Assembly (NCBI GenBank): GCA_012719125.1
Contig: JAAYAY010000353.1
Coordinates: 1 to 49,874 of the forward strand
Direction: 5' to 3'
DNA: 49,874 nucleotides
DNA from: Planctomycetaceae bacterium
GTDB lineage: Bacteria; Planctomycetota; Planctomycetia; Pirellulales; Thermoguttaceae
Part shown: positions 26,726 to 35,965 of the stretch, piece by piece
Layout: the number at the start of each line of letters is the position of its first letter
Position numbering within the stretch: position 1 is the first letter of the stretch
The notes under the pieces: generated by a model
The model's database searches: none
The model's input: the letters and a program-made list of their open reading frames with translations, nothing else
What the model was told of the DNA's origin: nothing
Position numbers and translations under genes: made by a program

Positions 26726-27952
26726 ATGGTGGAACCCAACCGTCGTAACCGATCCCGTCGTCGCCGTTCGTCCGAACGGTCTACCCCGCACGTGGCGGTG
26801 CTGGTTGATACAGCCACAGGTTGGGGACGCCGGCTGGTTCGCGGAGTCGTCAACTACAGCCAGCACGCCAACTGGTCCTTGTGGATCAAGTCGGGCGGAC
26901 AGGAGACACCTTTGTGGTTGCCGCCCGGCTGGCAAGGCGACGGGATCATCGCGCGGATCGGCACGCCTGCCGCCGCACGCCGCATCCGTGCGGCCGGCGT
27001 CCCGGCGGTCAACATCTCGGCGATCGAGTTGCCGGACGTCGATTTTCCTCGCGTGGCCACCGATCTGCGAGCGGCCGGTCGCTTAGCCGCCGAACACCTT
27101 CTCGACCGCGGCTTCGTTCAGTTTGCCTATTACGGACTGGCCCATCGACCTTACGTCGACCACCACTACGAAGGTTTTGCCGAAACGGTCTCTCCCGTCT
27201 GCTGCGACTGCCCCTTCTACGGCACCACCTTCGATTCGGGCGCCGGGGCCCGGACGGCCTGGAACATCCGTCAACGGGGCCTCTCTCGCTGGCTCAAGAC
27301 GCTCGACAAGCCAGTCGCTGTCGTTGCTTGGACCACCGAACTGGGCCGCGAACTGATCCATGCCTGCCGGCGGGAAGGTCTGCTCGTGCCGGAACAGGTT
27401 GCCGTGCTCGCCGCCGACAACGACGAATTGCTCTGCGAGGCCTGCACTCCGTCGCTCTCGGGTATCGAGTTGACGTCGGAGCGGATCGGCCTGGAGGCAG
27501 CGCGACTGCTCGATCGGCTGATGCGCGGCGGGCGCGTTCCCAAGCGGCCGCTGCTGCTGGAGCCCACCGGTGTGGTTGCACGCCAGTCGACCGATACGCT
27601 GGCCGTCGAGGATCCGGACCTGGCCCGGGCCATAGCCTTCATTCGCAGCCATGCCACGGAGCCGATTCAGGTTCAAGATGTGCTCCGCGAAGTCCCCGTT
27701 TCTCGCCGATGGTTGGAACGCCGTTTTCGGGAGGTGCTGGGGCGAGGCCCGGCCGCCGAAATCCGCCGCGTACGCCTGGCTCGGGTGAAGCGCCTCCTGG
27801 CAGAAACGGAAATGCCAATCCCCCAGGTTGCTCGTCTGGCCGGCTTCGGATCGCGAGAATACCTCGCCGCCGCGTTCAAGGCGGAATTCAACCTCACGCC
27901 CCGCCAGTTTCGTAATCAGACACAAGCGAGATCGGCGGCGGGGGAGGAGTGA
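26726..27952 (+). CDS. XylR-type AraC family transcriptional regulator
   Basis: The 408-residue regulator has a basic N-terminus and then a LacI/periplasmic-binding-like sugar domain at about residues 20-295 ('PHVAVLVDTATGWGRRLVRGVVNYSQ', 'VAVLAADNDELLCEACTPSLSGIEL'). A C-terminal AraC double helix-turn-helix follows at about 300-400 ('RAIAFIRSHATEPIQVQDVLREVPVSRRWLERRFREVLGRGP' in two segments, and 'PIPQVARLAGFGSREYLAAAFKAEFNLTPRQFR'). This matches E. coli XylR, which activates sugar genes when a sugar binds. It is divergent from the glycyl radical operon and probably controls it. The start chosen has GGAAG eight bases upstream. Confidence 0.88.
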   Translation: MVEPNRRNRSRRRRSSERSTPHVAVLVDTATGWGRRLVRGVVNYSQHANWSLWIKSGGQETPLWLPPGWQGDGIIARIGTPAAARRIRAAGVPAVNISAIELPDVDFPRVATDLRAAGRLAAEHLLDRGFVQFAYYGLAHRPYVDHHYEGFAETVSPVCCDCPFYGTTFDSGAGARTAWNIRQRGLSRWLKTLDKPVAVVAWTTELGRELIHACRREGLLVPEQVAVLAADNDELLCEACTPSLSGIELTSERIGLEAARLLDRLMRGGRVPKRPLLLEPTGVVARQSTDTLAVEDPDLARAIAFIRSHATEPIQVQDVLREVPVSRRWLERRFREVLGRGPAAEIRRVRLARVKRLLAETEMPIPQVARLAGFGSREYLAAAFKAEFNLTPRQFRNQTQARSAAGEE

Positions 27953-28056
27953 GGAAGCTCGTGTGGCAGAGGTGCTTCCGGCCTCATCACACATGTTCTC
28001 TGGAAGAAAGGCAGTGTTCAGAAGCGAGGCCGGGCCGGGTACCTGGTTCGCCAGTG

Positions 28057-28085
28057 TTGACAATCGTCTTCTCGCAATATAAACT
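28057..28085 (+). promoter_or_regulatory. Predicted sigma-70-like promoter of the DUF1559 gene
   Basis: TTGACA at 28057-28062 is followed 15 bases later by TATAAA (28078-28083), or 17 bases later by TAAACT (28080-28085). The area is strikingly AT-rich against its surroundings. It leaves a leader of about 115 bases before the DUF1559 start codon. Confidence 0.5.
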
Positions 28086-28142
28086 AAAACGTGATTTATT
28101 ATCATCTCTGTTAGAAAAATAAGACAAACAAGCGACCCGTTG

Positions 28143-28187
28143 CCCTTTTGAGCGGTCTCAAGGGGCCTGTTGTGTTCTCCTTTTTTT
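28143..28187 (+). promoter_or_regulatory. Leader hairpin and T tract before DUF1559 gene
   Basis: CCCTTTTGAG (28143-28152) pairs with CTCAAGGGG (28157-28165) with one bulge. A run of seven T follows at 28181-28187, about 15 bases after the stem and 12 bases before the GGAGG ribosome-binding site. The gap is too long for a standard terminator of the XylR gene, so an attenuator-like or stability role is possible. Confidence 0.35.
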
Positions 28188-28209
28188 CTCTTCCTCCTGG
28201 AGGTTGACT

Positions 28210-29172
28210 ATGAAACGACCATGTCATGGGCGGGCATTCACGCTCGTCGAACTTCTGGTGGTGATCGCCATCATTGGAATTCTGATTGCCTTGTTGCTTC
28301 CTGCCGTTCAGGCTGCCCGCGAGGCAGCGCGGCGATCCCAGTGCACCAACAATCTCAAGCAGTTGGGCCTGGCCATGCACAATTACCACGATGTGCACAA
28401 GTGCTTCCCGTACGGGCATAAGCTTGAAGCGACCGGCCAGTACTATCGGCGCGATTGCTGGTACCATCGCATCCTGCCGTTCATCGAACAAGAGGCCTAT
28501 CAGGAGCTTTACGAGAACCACCACACCGTAGACGCCTACGAGGCCGAGTATATCCACCGCATTCGGGAGTCTGTTGCCGGCATTGAAGTGCCCGGCATGT
28601 CGTGTCCTTCGGATCCGTCCAGTCCGGCCCGCGGGGGCGGAGGCTCAGATAATGGTTTTCAAGGCAACTACGCGGTGTGCGCAGGCGGTGGAACTCTGAA
28701 TGTAACGACGCAGGTCAATGACATGAACATGATCATGGAGGATCCGGGTGGCATGTTCGGCCGAAACAAGGAAATCACTTTCGCCAGTTGCCTTGACGGA
28801 ACGTCGAATACGCTGCTGGCCAGCGAAGGTATTATCCGTGGCAGCCGAGGCGGCTCGTGGGGTGGGCTTGGCGGCTATTGGGGCGGCGCCCCACACGGCA
28901 GCTATGCCTTCACTTCAGCCGAGCCGCCGAATACCACCGTCCCCGACCGGGTCTATTCGTGCAAGACCACGACCTGGCTCAAGGCCCCCTGCGAGAACGG
29001 CAATGCAGGCGGGCTTGCCGGCCGTTGGAACTTCGCCCGCAGCTACCACCCGGGCGGCGTCAATGCAGGCTTGGTGGACGGCTCGATCCGGTTCGTGAGC
29101 GATACCGTCGACCGGATCACCTGGCAGAACGCCGGTCGACGCCAGGACGGTAAGACGCTGGGTGAATGGTAG
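28210..29172 (+). CDS. DUF1559 family prepilin-like protein
   Basis: The 320-residue protein has a type IV prepilin-like N-terminus: a short basic leader 'MKRPCHGRA', then 'FTLVELLVVIAIIGILIALLLPAVQAAREAARR', cited here as residues about 10-42. The usual residue before the processing site is Gly; here it is Ala. The C-terminal domain has 'LVDGSIRFVSDTVD', the H-x9-DG-type motif of DUF1559. This family is hugely expanded in planctomycetes, each copy often beside a small lipoprotein as here, and its function is still unknown. The ATG at 28210 has GGAGG six bases upstream. A TTG at 28204 is less likely. Confidence 0.92.
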   Translation: MKRPCHGRAFTLVELLVVIAIIGILIALLLPAVQAAREAARRSQCTNNLKQLGLAMHNYHDVHKCFPYGHKLEATGQYYRRDCWYHRILPFIEQEAYQELYENHHTVDAYEAEYIHRIRESVAGIEVPGMSCPSDPSSPARGGGGSDNGFQGNYAVCAGGGTLNVTTQVNDMNMIMEDPGGMFGRNKEITFASCLDGTSNTLLASEGIIRGSRGGSWGGLGGYWGGAPHGSYAFTSAEPPNTTVPDRVYSCKTTTWLKAPCENGNAGGLAGRWNFARSYHPGGVNAGLVDGSIRFVSDTVDRITWQNAGRRQDGKTLGEW

Positions 29173-29298
29173 AACCGGAGCAGGACTTCTGCTCTATATC
29201 GCGACTTTCCTTGAAATAGGCCGCAGGATCACGGCGGACGAGATGGATCGCCGCCGTGGTCTTGCCGTTAACCAATACTGACCTTGAGGCAAACTGAC

Positions 29299-29718
29299 AT
29301 GCGCACCTTCGCCACGACTCTTCTGGTTGCACTGCTTGCTGGCATCACGTCTCTCTCTCTGACCGGCTGTAGCCCTCCGGGGATGACCCTGGACAAAGTT
29401 AGCGGGAACATTACGTTCGACGGCCAGCCCGTCGAAGAAGGACGAATTCTGTTTCGCGCGGTCGAGGGAGATCAGCGGGCGTTCAGCGGCGCGATCCAAA
29501 ACGGTCGGTACGAGTTGGAGTCACTTCCTGGCAAGATGACCGTTGAGATCACCGCGTCGCGGATCATTCCGGGGAAGTTCGACGAATCCAACCCCGACGA
29601 AAAGGTGCCGATGGGCGAGATGTACATCCCGGAACGCTACAACTCCAAGACGGAACTGACGGCAGAGGTTCCCGCCGGCGGGGCCAAGGACGTCAACTTC
29701 ACGCTGACCAGCGAGTGA
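29299..29718 (+). CDS. Small lipoprotein with carboxypeptidase-regulatory-like fold
   Basis: The 139-residue protein has a lipoprotein signal with lipobox 'SLTGC' (Cys near residue 23) followed by a beta-sandwich of the transthyretin-like type: 'VSGNITFDGQPVEEGRILFRAV', 'GRYELESLPGKMTVEITAS' and the final 'AKDVNFTLTSE'. Such proteins follow DUF1559 genes very often in planctomycetes, which suggests a joint role at the cell envelope. The ATG has GAGG nine bases upstream. It lies 126 bases after the DUF1559 stop and ends just before a strong bidirectional hairpin. Confidence 0.82.
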   Translation: MRTFATTLLVALLAGITSLSLTGCSPPGMTLDKVSGNITFDGQPVEEGRILFRAVEGDQRAFSGAIQNGRYELESLPGKMTVEITASRIIPGKFDESNPDEKVPMGEMYIPERYNSKTELTAEVPAGGAKDVNFTLTSE

Positions 29719-29731
29719 ACTGGTGGTCTCG

Positions 29732-29769
29732 GTAGCCGCTCGACTTGCCTTTCAAGATCGGGCGGCTAC
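29732..29769. terminator. Bidirectional terminator hairpin
   Basis: GTAGCCGCTCGACTTG (29732-29747) pairs with CAAGATCGGGCGGCTAC (29753-29769) around a CCTTT loop, about 16 base pairs with one bulge and one wobble. It lies between two convergent genes and contains the stop codon of the GH16 gene (29766-29768). Confidence 0.65.
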
Positions 29770-30650
29770 TTCGCATCCCTTCCATACACCCGCAGGTAGT
29801 CGATCTCGAAATCCTTGGGGTAGACCATGTTGGGATCGATCTGGCCGATCCAGCCGGAGTATTGGAAGAGAGCCATGAGGACGAACATCTTCTCCTGCGG
29901 CGTGGGGCCCTTGTAGGTATTGATCACCTCGCCGTCCAAATACCAGTCGATCTGTCCCTCCTGCCACTCCATCGCCCAGACGTGGAAGTCCTTGGAGGCA
30001 TCGATGGGAAGCTTGGGGCGTGCGTGCCCCTCTTTGGTGAAGTGAACGTTAAGGTCCACGCTGCTCGCCTCGTCGCTGATAAGACGCCCCTGCAGCTCGA
30101 TGATATCGATCTCGACCACACCATCGGATAGCCCCTTTCTCTGTCCTTCCGGCGTGTATTCCTGCTTGGTGGGGTCGTGCTGGTGCAGCCAGAAGGCACT
30201 CATAATTCCTTCGCCCCGCGGGCATTTGGCGCGGATCTCAAACCAGCCGTATTTCTGGGCGAACTTGTCCAGAATCTGGTACTCGGCCGTCGTCGCTCCG
30301 AAACGATGGTCTGAGGTCTGAATGCAACTCACGCAGGGCGTGCTCTTGTCGGGCCGGAACGGCAGCTTCTCGTCGATCCGCAGTTTCAGGATGCCGTCCT
30401 CGATGACGACGTGCGCGTTGTGATCGACCCAGCGGCTCGGGTGACCGATCCGCTTGAAGTACTCCTTCCGCCCGGATCGATACCCCCGGAACCAGTACAT
30501 GTCGTTCAGTTGGGGCCGGTCGAACTCGTCATGAAAGGTGAGCTTCCATCCCGGCTTCTCCAAAGGCGGGGCCTGCGGATCGTCGGCCGGAAGAGCACTC
30601 GCTCCGAGCACCCAGCACAGGCCGCACAGCCACATCGTTGCACATTTCAC
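29766..30650 (-). CDS. Glycoside hydrolase family 16 protein
   Basis: GH16 enzymes cleave beta-1,3 or beta-1,4 bonds in laminarin, agar, carrageenan and related glucans and galactans. The 294-residue secreted protein has a signal peptide (residues about 5-21) and starts its jelly-roll fold with 'WKLTFHDEFDRPQLND'. The catalytic E-x-D-x-x-E motif is intact: Glu180, Asp182 and Glu185 in 'VEIDIIELQG'. The extended 'FHVWAMEWQEGQIDWYLDGEVI' and final 'DFEIDYLRVYG' are also typical. I take GTG at 30650 as start because it sits directly before the signal peptide with AGGA upstream. An ATG at 30719 would add 23 unlikely residues. The exact substrate cannot be read from sequence. Confidence 0.88.
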   Translation of the reverse strand: MKCATMWLCGLCWVLGASALPADDPQAPPLEKPGWKLTFHDEFDRPQLNDMYWFRGYRSGRKEYFKRIGHPSRWVDHNAHVVIEDGILKLRIDEKLPFRPDKSTPCVSCIQTSDHRFGATTAEYQILDKFAQKYGWFEIRAKCPRGEGIMSAFWLHQHDPTKQEYTPEGQRKGLSDGVVEIDIIELQGRLISDEASSVDLNVHFTKEGHARPKLPIDASKDFHVWAMEWQEGQIDWYLDGEVINTYKGPTPQEKMFVLMALFQYSGWIGQIDPNMVYPKDFEIDYLRVYGRDAK

Positions 30651-30746
30651 GGTCAATATCCTTTTCTCATTTGTGTCGGACAGAGTGTTGCGGTCAAGTG
30701 TTGGTGAGATACGCTCCAAAGGCCTTGAGTCGTCGCTGCAGGTCGT

Positions 30747-32651
30747 TCAGTCTTCCAGTTGGTAGAGAACCGTGCAGGGTCCCGAAAGCGTGTCCTCGAA
30801 ACGGTCGGCGTTCTCAGCCACAACGCGGCCGCTGAAGACCTCGGTGACCCGACGATATTTCCTGGGCAGCACGACCGTGCGAGGGCCCCCCTCAATGGTA
30901 TGCAGGGCGATCAGCCGGTCGTTCGCATACAACGGCTCTTCTGCTTCCCAGTAAATGTGGGCGCCCGCCTCGCGAGCCAGTTTCCGCAACACGTCGGCAG
31001 GGACGTTGGACTGGGAGGAATAGACCGATCGCCAACCGTCCATCTCCCGAGAGGTGAGTTCCGCGGCCTTCCAAGGAATACCGGTCAGTGCTTCCACCTG
31101 GCCAGGATCGTACTTGCCGTCGGCAATGATCCCCGGCGAGTATCCCCAGAGCACGGTCTTGCCGCCGGTGCAGACCTTCTCGCGCAACAGCTCGCGCCGC
31201 TTCGCGTCGACCACGAACAGGTTGGGGAAGAAGATCAGCTTGTAGCGCGACAGGTCCTGGGTGGGCAGGTCGGCGAAGGAGTAAACGTCGTAAGGCGTGC
31301 CCATGCGGAAAAGCCCGTAACGCTGCTTGTAGAGCAGATCGTTGTAGAATTCGGCCCGGCCGTCGAGATAGTACATGCTCTCGGCGTCGACAAATACGGC
31401 CACCTGAGCCACCGACGGTTCACGCGGCCGGGCCAGGCGGTCCCAGATCTCGCGCATCTGGGTGATGGAGGCGAGGGTGGCGTCGCTGTCGAACCAGTGG
31501 CCGAACAGATCGAACCAATAAGTCGATATCCCGCTGATGAGGCGGAGCGAGAACTCGCGGCGGAGCCCGGCGATACAGGCCGCTTCGTCGGTGAAGCCGC
31601 CTACATGGCCGGGGATCTGTTTGCCCAGAATCACGCTGCGGGCGGTGGGCGTTCGATGGTCCATGCTCATCAGGAATCCTTTGCCGTGGTGCTGAATCGA
31701 GGCCAGTGGAACCATGAAACCGCTGGCCCCGCCGATCTGCCGATCGTGGTAGGAACCGGGCGAGATGAACCAATCCAGGTCCTTCGAGGCGAAGACCCGG
31801 TCGAAGTCGAGGTGGCCTTCGTAGAGCAGCCGACCGCGGCCGTGCTCCATGACGTAGCCGTAGCAAAGGCCGAGTGGCACGCGATGCTCGACGACCTCCT
31901 GCGTGGCGGCCGCATAGTACAAGATCGTGTCGGCGATCAGTTCATTGGAGAATCGCCAGTAGTTGACGGCCAGGGCGTCGTCGACCGGATCGCGGAACGG
32001 GCCGTGCGAAACGTGGTCGCGGACCGAGGCCGGCGGGATATCCACGGGATCGGAGTGCCCGCGATCGGTCATCCAGCGTCGCCACGCTTTGCAGCGGGTC
32101 GAGCTTTCCTCGCCCAACGAACGGTCCTGCCATTCGATCGTAGAGCCGCCGGCGAGGAAATAGGCGATGATGACGTCGCGGTGTTTCGATTCAAGATGCT
32201 TCAGCACGGCTTGCAGATACTCCCGGGTGTCGCGGCGCCAGACCTCGCTGGCCGCCACTCGCCCCAACTGGTCGAAGCTGTCGGGGTTGGCGGCGCCCCG
32301 CAGACGGCACCACCAGGTGGGCGTATTCAAGTCCAGGAAAAAGATGAACTTCGCCTTGGGATTCACGGCCAGCTTGTCGGCTACCTGCCGGTCGAGGCAG
32401 TCGAAATCGTATTCCCCCAGTCCGTTCCAGATGGGCGGATAGGCGCTGTTGTACGGCGCCCCCACCGAACTCAACACGTTCGACGGAAAGCAGACCACGA
32501 CGTTGACGCCGGCCTCGGTGAACCGCCGCAGCGTCTCGGCATTCGGCGTGTAGGTGTTGAAGCCCAGCCAACGTGGCGGATCGGCAGCCTCCGCACAGAA
32601 GGCGACTGCGAGCAATCCAAGGAAGCCCAGTAACGTAACGACCCTGTTCAT
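30747..32651 (-). CDS. Secreted GH42-like beta-galactosidase-related TIM-barrel protein
   Basis: This 634-residue protein has a signal peptide (residues about 4-22). It begins its barrel with 'WLGFNTYTPNAETLRRFTEAGVNVVVCFP' and continues with a Glu-containing strand 'AYFLAGGSTIEWQ'. The C-terminal half looks like a beta-galactosidase trimerisation-type Rossmann domain ('YKLIFFPNLFVVDAKRRELLREKVCTGGKTVLWGYSPG'). This domain order is that of GH42 and uncharacterised relatives, though overall similarity to true GH42 is weak in what I can see. It is the first of the leftward group and ends 96 bases before the GH16 start, so the two may be co-transcribed. Confidence 0.65.
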   Translation of the reverse strand: MNRVVTLLGFLGLLAVAFCAEAADPPRWLGFNTYTPNAETLRRFTEAGVNVVVCFPSNVLSSVGAPYNSAYPPIWNGLGEYDFDCLDRQVADKLAVNPKAKFIFFLDLNTPTWWCRLRGAANPDSFDQLGRVAASEVWRRDTREYLQAVLKHLESKHRDVIIAYFLAGGSTIEWQDRSLGEESSTRCKAWRRWMTDRGHSDPVDIPPASVRDHVSHGPFRDPVDDALAVNYWRFSNELIADTILYYAAATQEVVEHRVPLGLCYGYVMEHGRGRLLYEGHLDFDRVFASKDLDWFISPGSYHDRQIGGASGFMVPLASIQHHGKGFLMSMDHRTPTARSVILGKQIPGHVGGFTDEAACIAGLRREFSLRLISGISTYWFDLFGHWFDSDATLASITQMREIWDRLARPREPSVAQVAVFVDAESMYYLDGRAEFYNDLLYKQRYGLFRMGTPYDVYSFADLPTQDLSRYKLIFFPNLFVVDAKRRELLREKVCTGGKTVLWGYSPGIIADGKYDPGQVEALTGIPWKAAELTSREMDGWRSVYSSQSNVPADVLRKLAREAGAHIYWEAEEPLYANDRLIALHTIEGGPRTVVLPRKYRRVTEVFSGRVVAENADRFEDTLSGPCTVLYQLED

Positions 32652-32722
32652 TGATTTCTCCCGGTTTGATTGACCGCCGCGGCGGTCGGCGTTTCAACAA
32701 CAAGACAATCGCGTGCAGCCCC

Positions 32723-33862
32723 TCACGTCCGAACGAAGTCAGTTCCGGCGCGCGCCGCTTGTTTGCGGCCGGCTTCGCCGAAATAGCCCAACTGCGTCAG
32801 AGCCGCGCCAATGTGCGGGTAGATCCGCATCGCATTGCGGAAGTAGATCTTCTCGAGCACTTCCAGCGGCAGCGCCAACCCCTGCATTTTGCGTTCGTCC
32901 TCGATGCCGCTCGGCACTTCTTTGTCGGTTTCCAGAAACGTGAAATACCGCTGATACTGCGGAACCTTGTCGCGAATGCTCGGAAACTGCTTGTCGAGAA
33001 CCGGCGAAAACCACTTGCTGGCCATGTCGGTTCCGAACAGAATCCGATCGGCGTACTGGACCATGAAATCGCGGAGGTTGTCGCGTCCCACCGCATGGAG
33101 AAACACGGGCGTGGTGGCCAGGTCGATGTTCAAGTTCGGGTACGTTTCCAGCATGTAGCGAAGGCAGTCCAACTGTTCGTCGGAGTAGCACAACCACAGC
33201 ATGTGGGCATTGACAACCGTCAGTTTCGGATGCTTCTTCAGCACATTCTCCCACGCGCGCTGCTGGCGCCAGAACTCCACCGGTTCGGAGAACCATTCCG
33301 TCCGCCGGCCGAAGGTGCCACAGGGATTGCTCACGTGCGGCGAAGCTGCCACCATGCCGATCTCCTCCATCTTGCTGAAAACCGGATCGTTTTCGGCCCG
33401 ATCAATCTGAATGCCGGGCTGCCAGCCCGGGTAGAGCTTGAATCCGACCACGCCTCGTTGATGCCACCCGGCGAGATCTTCCGGCGAGAAACGGAAGGGA
33501 CGTCCGTGCTGGATCTCGAAGTCGCTGATGCAGAATTGAATGCGTCCCTCATAGCGCCGGTGCATCTCAGAAATATCGGGCGGCTCGGCACGCCCCAGCC
33601 CCACCCACATCGCCAGATCCAGATCGAGTTTCTGACGGAGTGCGGTACGCAATTCCATCACTTCGTCCAAGACAGTCCACGTGTTGCCGATGTGCGTGTG
33701 AACGTCGATACGGGGCATCGTTGCCAACGTGAAGGCGCCTTCTTGCGCTGCGGTACCGTCCGCCAAGAGGGGCGGCTTCTGCACGGTGCCGATGGCAGCA
33801 ATCGCGACGGAGCCCGCTGCGGCCGTGTGGATGAATCTGCGTCGAGTCAGTTGCGGTTTCAT
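32723..33862 (-). CDS. Twin-arginine exported amidohydrolase family protein
   Basis: The 379-residue protein has a Tat signal ('TRRRFIHTAAAGSVAIAAIG', residues 6-25). The metal-dependent TIM-barrel hydrolase fold of the amidohydrolase_2 (PF04909) type follows: metal-binding 'PRIDVHTHIGN' (His55, His57), 'VVNAHMLWLC', and late 'ILFGTDMASKW' with the catalytic Asp. Relatives include decarboxylases such as ACMSD, and lactonases acting on sugar acid lactones. Export and glycan-degrading neighbours favour a lactone or sugar-derivative substrate, but this is inference. It lies 71 bases upstream of the GH42-like gene on the same strand. Confidence 0.82.
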   Translation of the reverse strand: MKPQLTRRRFIHTAAAGSVAIAAIGTVQKPPLLADGTAAQEGAFTLATMPRIDVHTHIGNTWTVLDEVMELRTALRQKLDLDLAMWVGLGRAEPPDISEMHRRYEGRIQFCISDFEIQHGRPFRFSPEDLAGWHQRGVVGFKLYPGWQPGIQIDRAENDPVFSKMEEIGMVAASPHVSNPCGTFGRRTEWFSEPVEFWRQQRAWENVLKKHPKLTVVNAHMLWLCYSDEQLDCLRYMLETYPNLNIDLATTPVFLHAVGRDNLRDFMVQYADRILFGTDMASKWFSPVLDKQFPSIRDKVPQYQRYFTFLETDKEVPSGIEDERKMQGLALPLEVLEKIYFRNAMRIYPHIGAALTQLGYFGEAGRKQAARAGTDFVRT

Positions 33863-33930
33863 GGGTCGAACTCCTGAATGGAGGGCTAGGGTTCTTTCGC
33901 GGTGATCGAGTGCTTCTCGGTTTCTCCGCT

Positions 33931-35934
33931 TCAGTTCGGAATCCTCACTACGGCATAGTCGGCAAATCCTGGAAGATCCAATACGTACACCTTCTCTGCC
34001 TCCTTGGCCGCGATCGGAGCAGGGGCACGTCCCTCCATGGGAGCGGCAAACGTGCAGTCGGCCGACTGGAATTCTCTCTTGGCAAGCTCGATCCGGGTTC
34101 CCGGCCCCACCGGGTCCCGAGCGTAGTTCACCAGATGAACATACACCGCTGTGCCGTCTTGCCTGACCTCGGCGAGAACCGAGGGCGGTGCCTGAATCCG
34201 GACGCGCGGTGACCAGACGGCGTCAAGATCCGCCATCAAGCGCCGACCGCTCTCCTTCGTGGCAGCCACCTTGATCGTCCACCCGCTCCCGCGGATGGTC
34301 GCCTTGTCGGCCTGGTCTCGCCGAATCGTGTTCTCGCAGCCTTTCAACGCCTTGACAAGCGGATTCTCTCGCCGCTGGCGGTAGAGTTCGTCGTACTGGC
34401 CCGACTGGCCGGTAACGATTAGACGTCCGCCTTTTTTTGCGAACTCCGCAAGGGCGTCCAATTGCGAATCAGAAAGGCAGCGTTGGTCGCAAACCAGAAG
34501 AACCTCGATGCCGTCGGGGATCACCAAGGAGATATCTGCCGAACAGGGAAGAAGGCCGCAAGGCACGTGATTCTGCAGCAGGATTTCCTCGGCGCTGAGC
34601 ACGGCGCGGTGAGATTGCTCGGAGAACATGATCGACTCTCGCGAGTAGAGAAGCCGTACCGGTTCATAGCTCGGCGCAGCCAGCCCCTCGCGGCCGGCGT
34701 CCACGGTTTTGTTGAACTGCTTGAGCATCGCCCGGTGGACGGCCAGGCGTCGAGGTGAGACCATCTCGCGATCGGCCTTGAGGACCGTACGGTCGGTGGG
34801 AATGCCGCCGAATACGGCGTCTTCAACCAATGCGAGGGCCTCTCCCTTGGTCTGATCTTCGGGAGCGCCGCCGGCGTCGCTGTCGCACAGGGCCAGGATC
34901 GGCGTCCCGACGGCGCCGGCGAGCTTTATCTCCCGAACTCGGTTGACCACGCAGCCGTCGACCACGCCCGGGGCGTTGCCCGACTGCGACACGAAGATGT
35001 CGAAGTAGTCGGCCAGGTCGGTGGGAATCAGGCCGGTGGAGTCGGCCATATTGGCACGGCGGATGTTGGCGACGTTTCCGCTGACGATGGCCGCCGGCTT
35101 GCAGGCCTTGGCGTGCAGGTAGAGCCGGCGGTACAGGGCCGTCATTCGCTCCGTGCGAAAGCGGATCCACTCCTGGCAGACGGGATCCTGGATCTCGCCG
35201 TATCCGCTGTGGACCGGCGGCAGCACATGGGCGACGGTGGGAATACCGAACCGTGTCTCCGAATCCGGCACCTTGGCCAGGTGCTCGCGGAACAGGGCGG
35301 TGCAGCGGTCGCAATAGCAGGGCGACACGCCGCAGTTGTCAAACATGATGCCGTCGAATCCGCCTTCTTCCAGGGCGATCTTGATGACTTTCTTCAAATA
35401 GGGTTCGAAACCAGGGGCGTTGATACACGGACTCCAACGATAGTAGGCGCTGCCCCAAGTGAGCTTGTGGCCGTATCGGTCGACGCCCGCCCAGTCGGCC
35501 AGGTCGGGGATTTCGTCCGACATGATCTCGTAGTACAGCGTGCAAAACTGGACGTAGGCCAGGGCACGGACGTTGTGCTTGTGGCAGTTTTCCACAAACC
35601 GCTTCACGTTGGGAAAATCCTGCGATTCGTACTTCCAGCCCATCCCCTTGTAGAACCGGCAGTGGAGCATGTTCAGCCCGAGGTCCTCCATGAGCCGGGG
35701 GCAATCTTCGCTGTCGAACCAGTGATGCCAGTCTTCCAGCCAGAGGGCGCCCCCTTCGATACCGCCCGTGCTCTGGCGGCCGATGCGGCGATACATGGAG
35801 ATCGGCTCGTGATTGCCGAAGGTCCAGCGGCAATCGAGGCGATCGAAATCGATCTTCGCCGGAACAGCCGGCTCGGCGGCCGGCAGGGAGGTTACCGCTG
35901 CAACGACCAATGCAAACCACACAAGAAGTCTCAT
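33931..35934 (-). CDS. Secreted TIM-barrel glycoside-hydrolase-like protein
   Basis: The 667-residue protein has a signal peptide (residues about 2-19). The front half resembles the putative hypothetical glycosyl hydrolase 6 / beta-galactosidase-like barrels: 'LGLNMLHCRFYKGMGWKYESQDFPNV', 'NVRALAYVQFCTLYYE' and 'GFDGIMFDNCGVSPCYCDRC' with an Asp at a likely catalytic strand end. The back half has a class I amidotransferase-like Rossmann domain ('VLLVCDQRCLSDSQLDALAEFAKKGGRLIVTGQSG') and a C-terminal beta domain. No specific activity can be assigned. It lies 68 bases upstream of the amidohydrolase gene, in the same leftward group. Confidence 0.62.
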   Translation of the reverse strand: MRLLVWFALVVAAVTSLPAAEPAVPAKIDFDRLDCRWTFGNHEPISMYRRIGRQSTGGIEGGALWLEDWHHWFDSEDCPRLMEDLGLNMLHCRFYKGMGWKYESQDFPNVKRFVENCHKHNVRALAYVQFCTLYYEIMSDEIPDLADWAGVDRYGHKLTWGSAYYRWSPCINAPGFEPYLKKVIKIALEEGGFDGIMFDNCGVSPCYCDRCTALFREHLAKVPDSETRFGIPTVAHVLPPVHSGYGEIQDPVCQEWIRFRTERMTALYRRLYLHAKACKPAAIVSGNVANIRRANMADSTGLIPTDLADYFDIFVSQSGNAPGVVDGCVVNRVREIKLAGAVGTPILALCDSDAGGAPEDQTKGEALALVEDAVFGGIPTDRTVLKADREMVSPRRLAVHRAMLKQFNKTVDAGREGLAAPSYEPVRLLYSRESIMFSEQSHRAVLSAEEILLQNHVPCGLLPCSADISLVIPDGIEVLLVCDQRCLSDSQLDALAEFAKKGGRLIVTGQSGQYDELYRQRRENPLVKALKGCENTIRRDQADKATIRGSGWTIKVAATKESGRRLMADLDAVWSPRVRIQAPPSVLAEVRQDGTAVYVHLVNYARDPVGPGTRIELAKREFQSADCTFAAPMEGRAPAPIAAKEAEKVYVLDLPGFADYAVVRIPN

Positions 35935-35965
35935 GGCAATCTCTCTCCGTGCAAATGACCCGATC

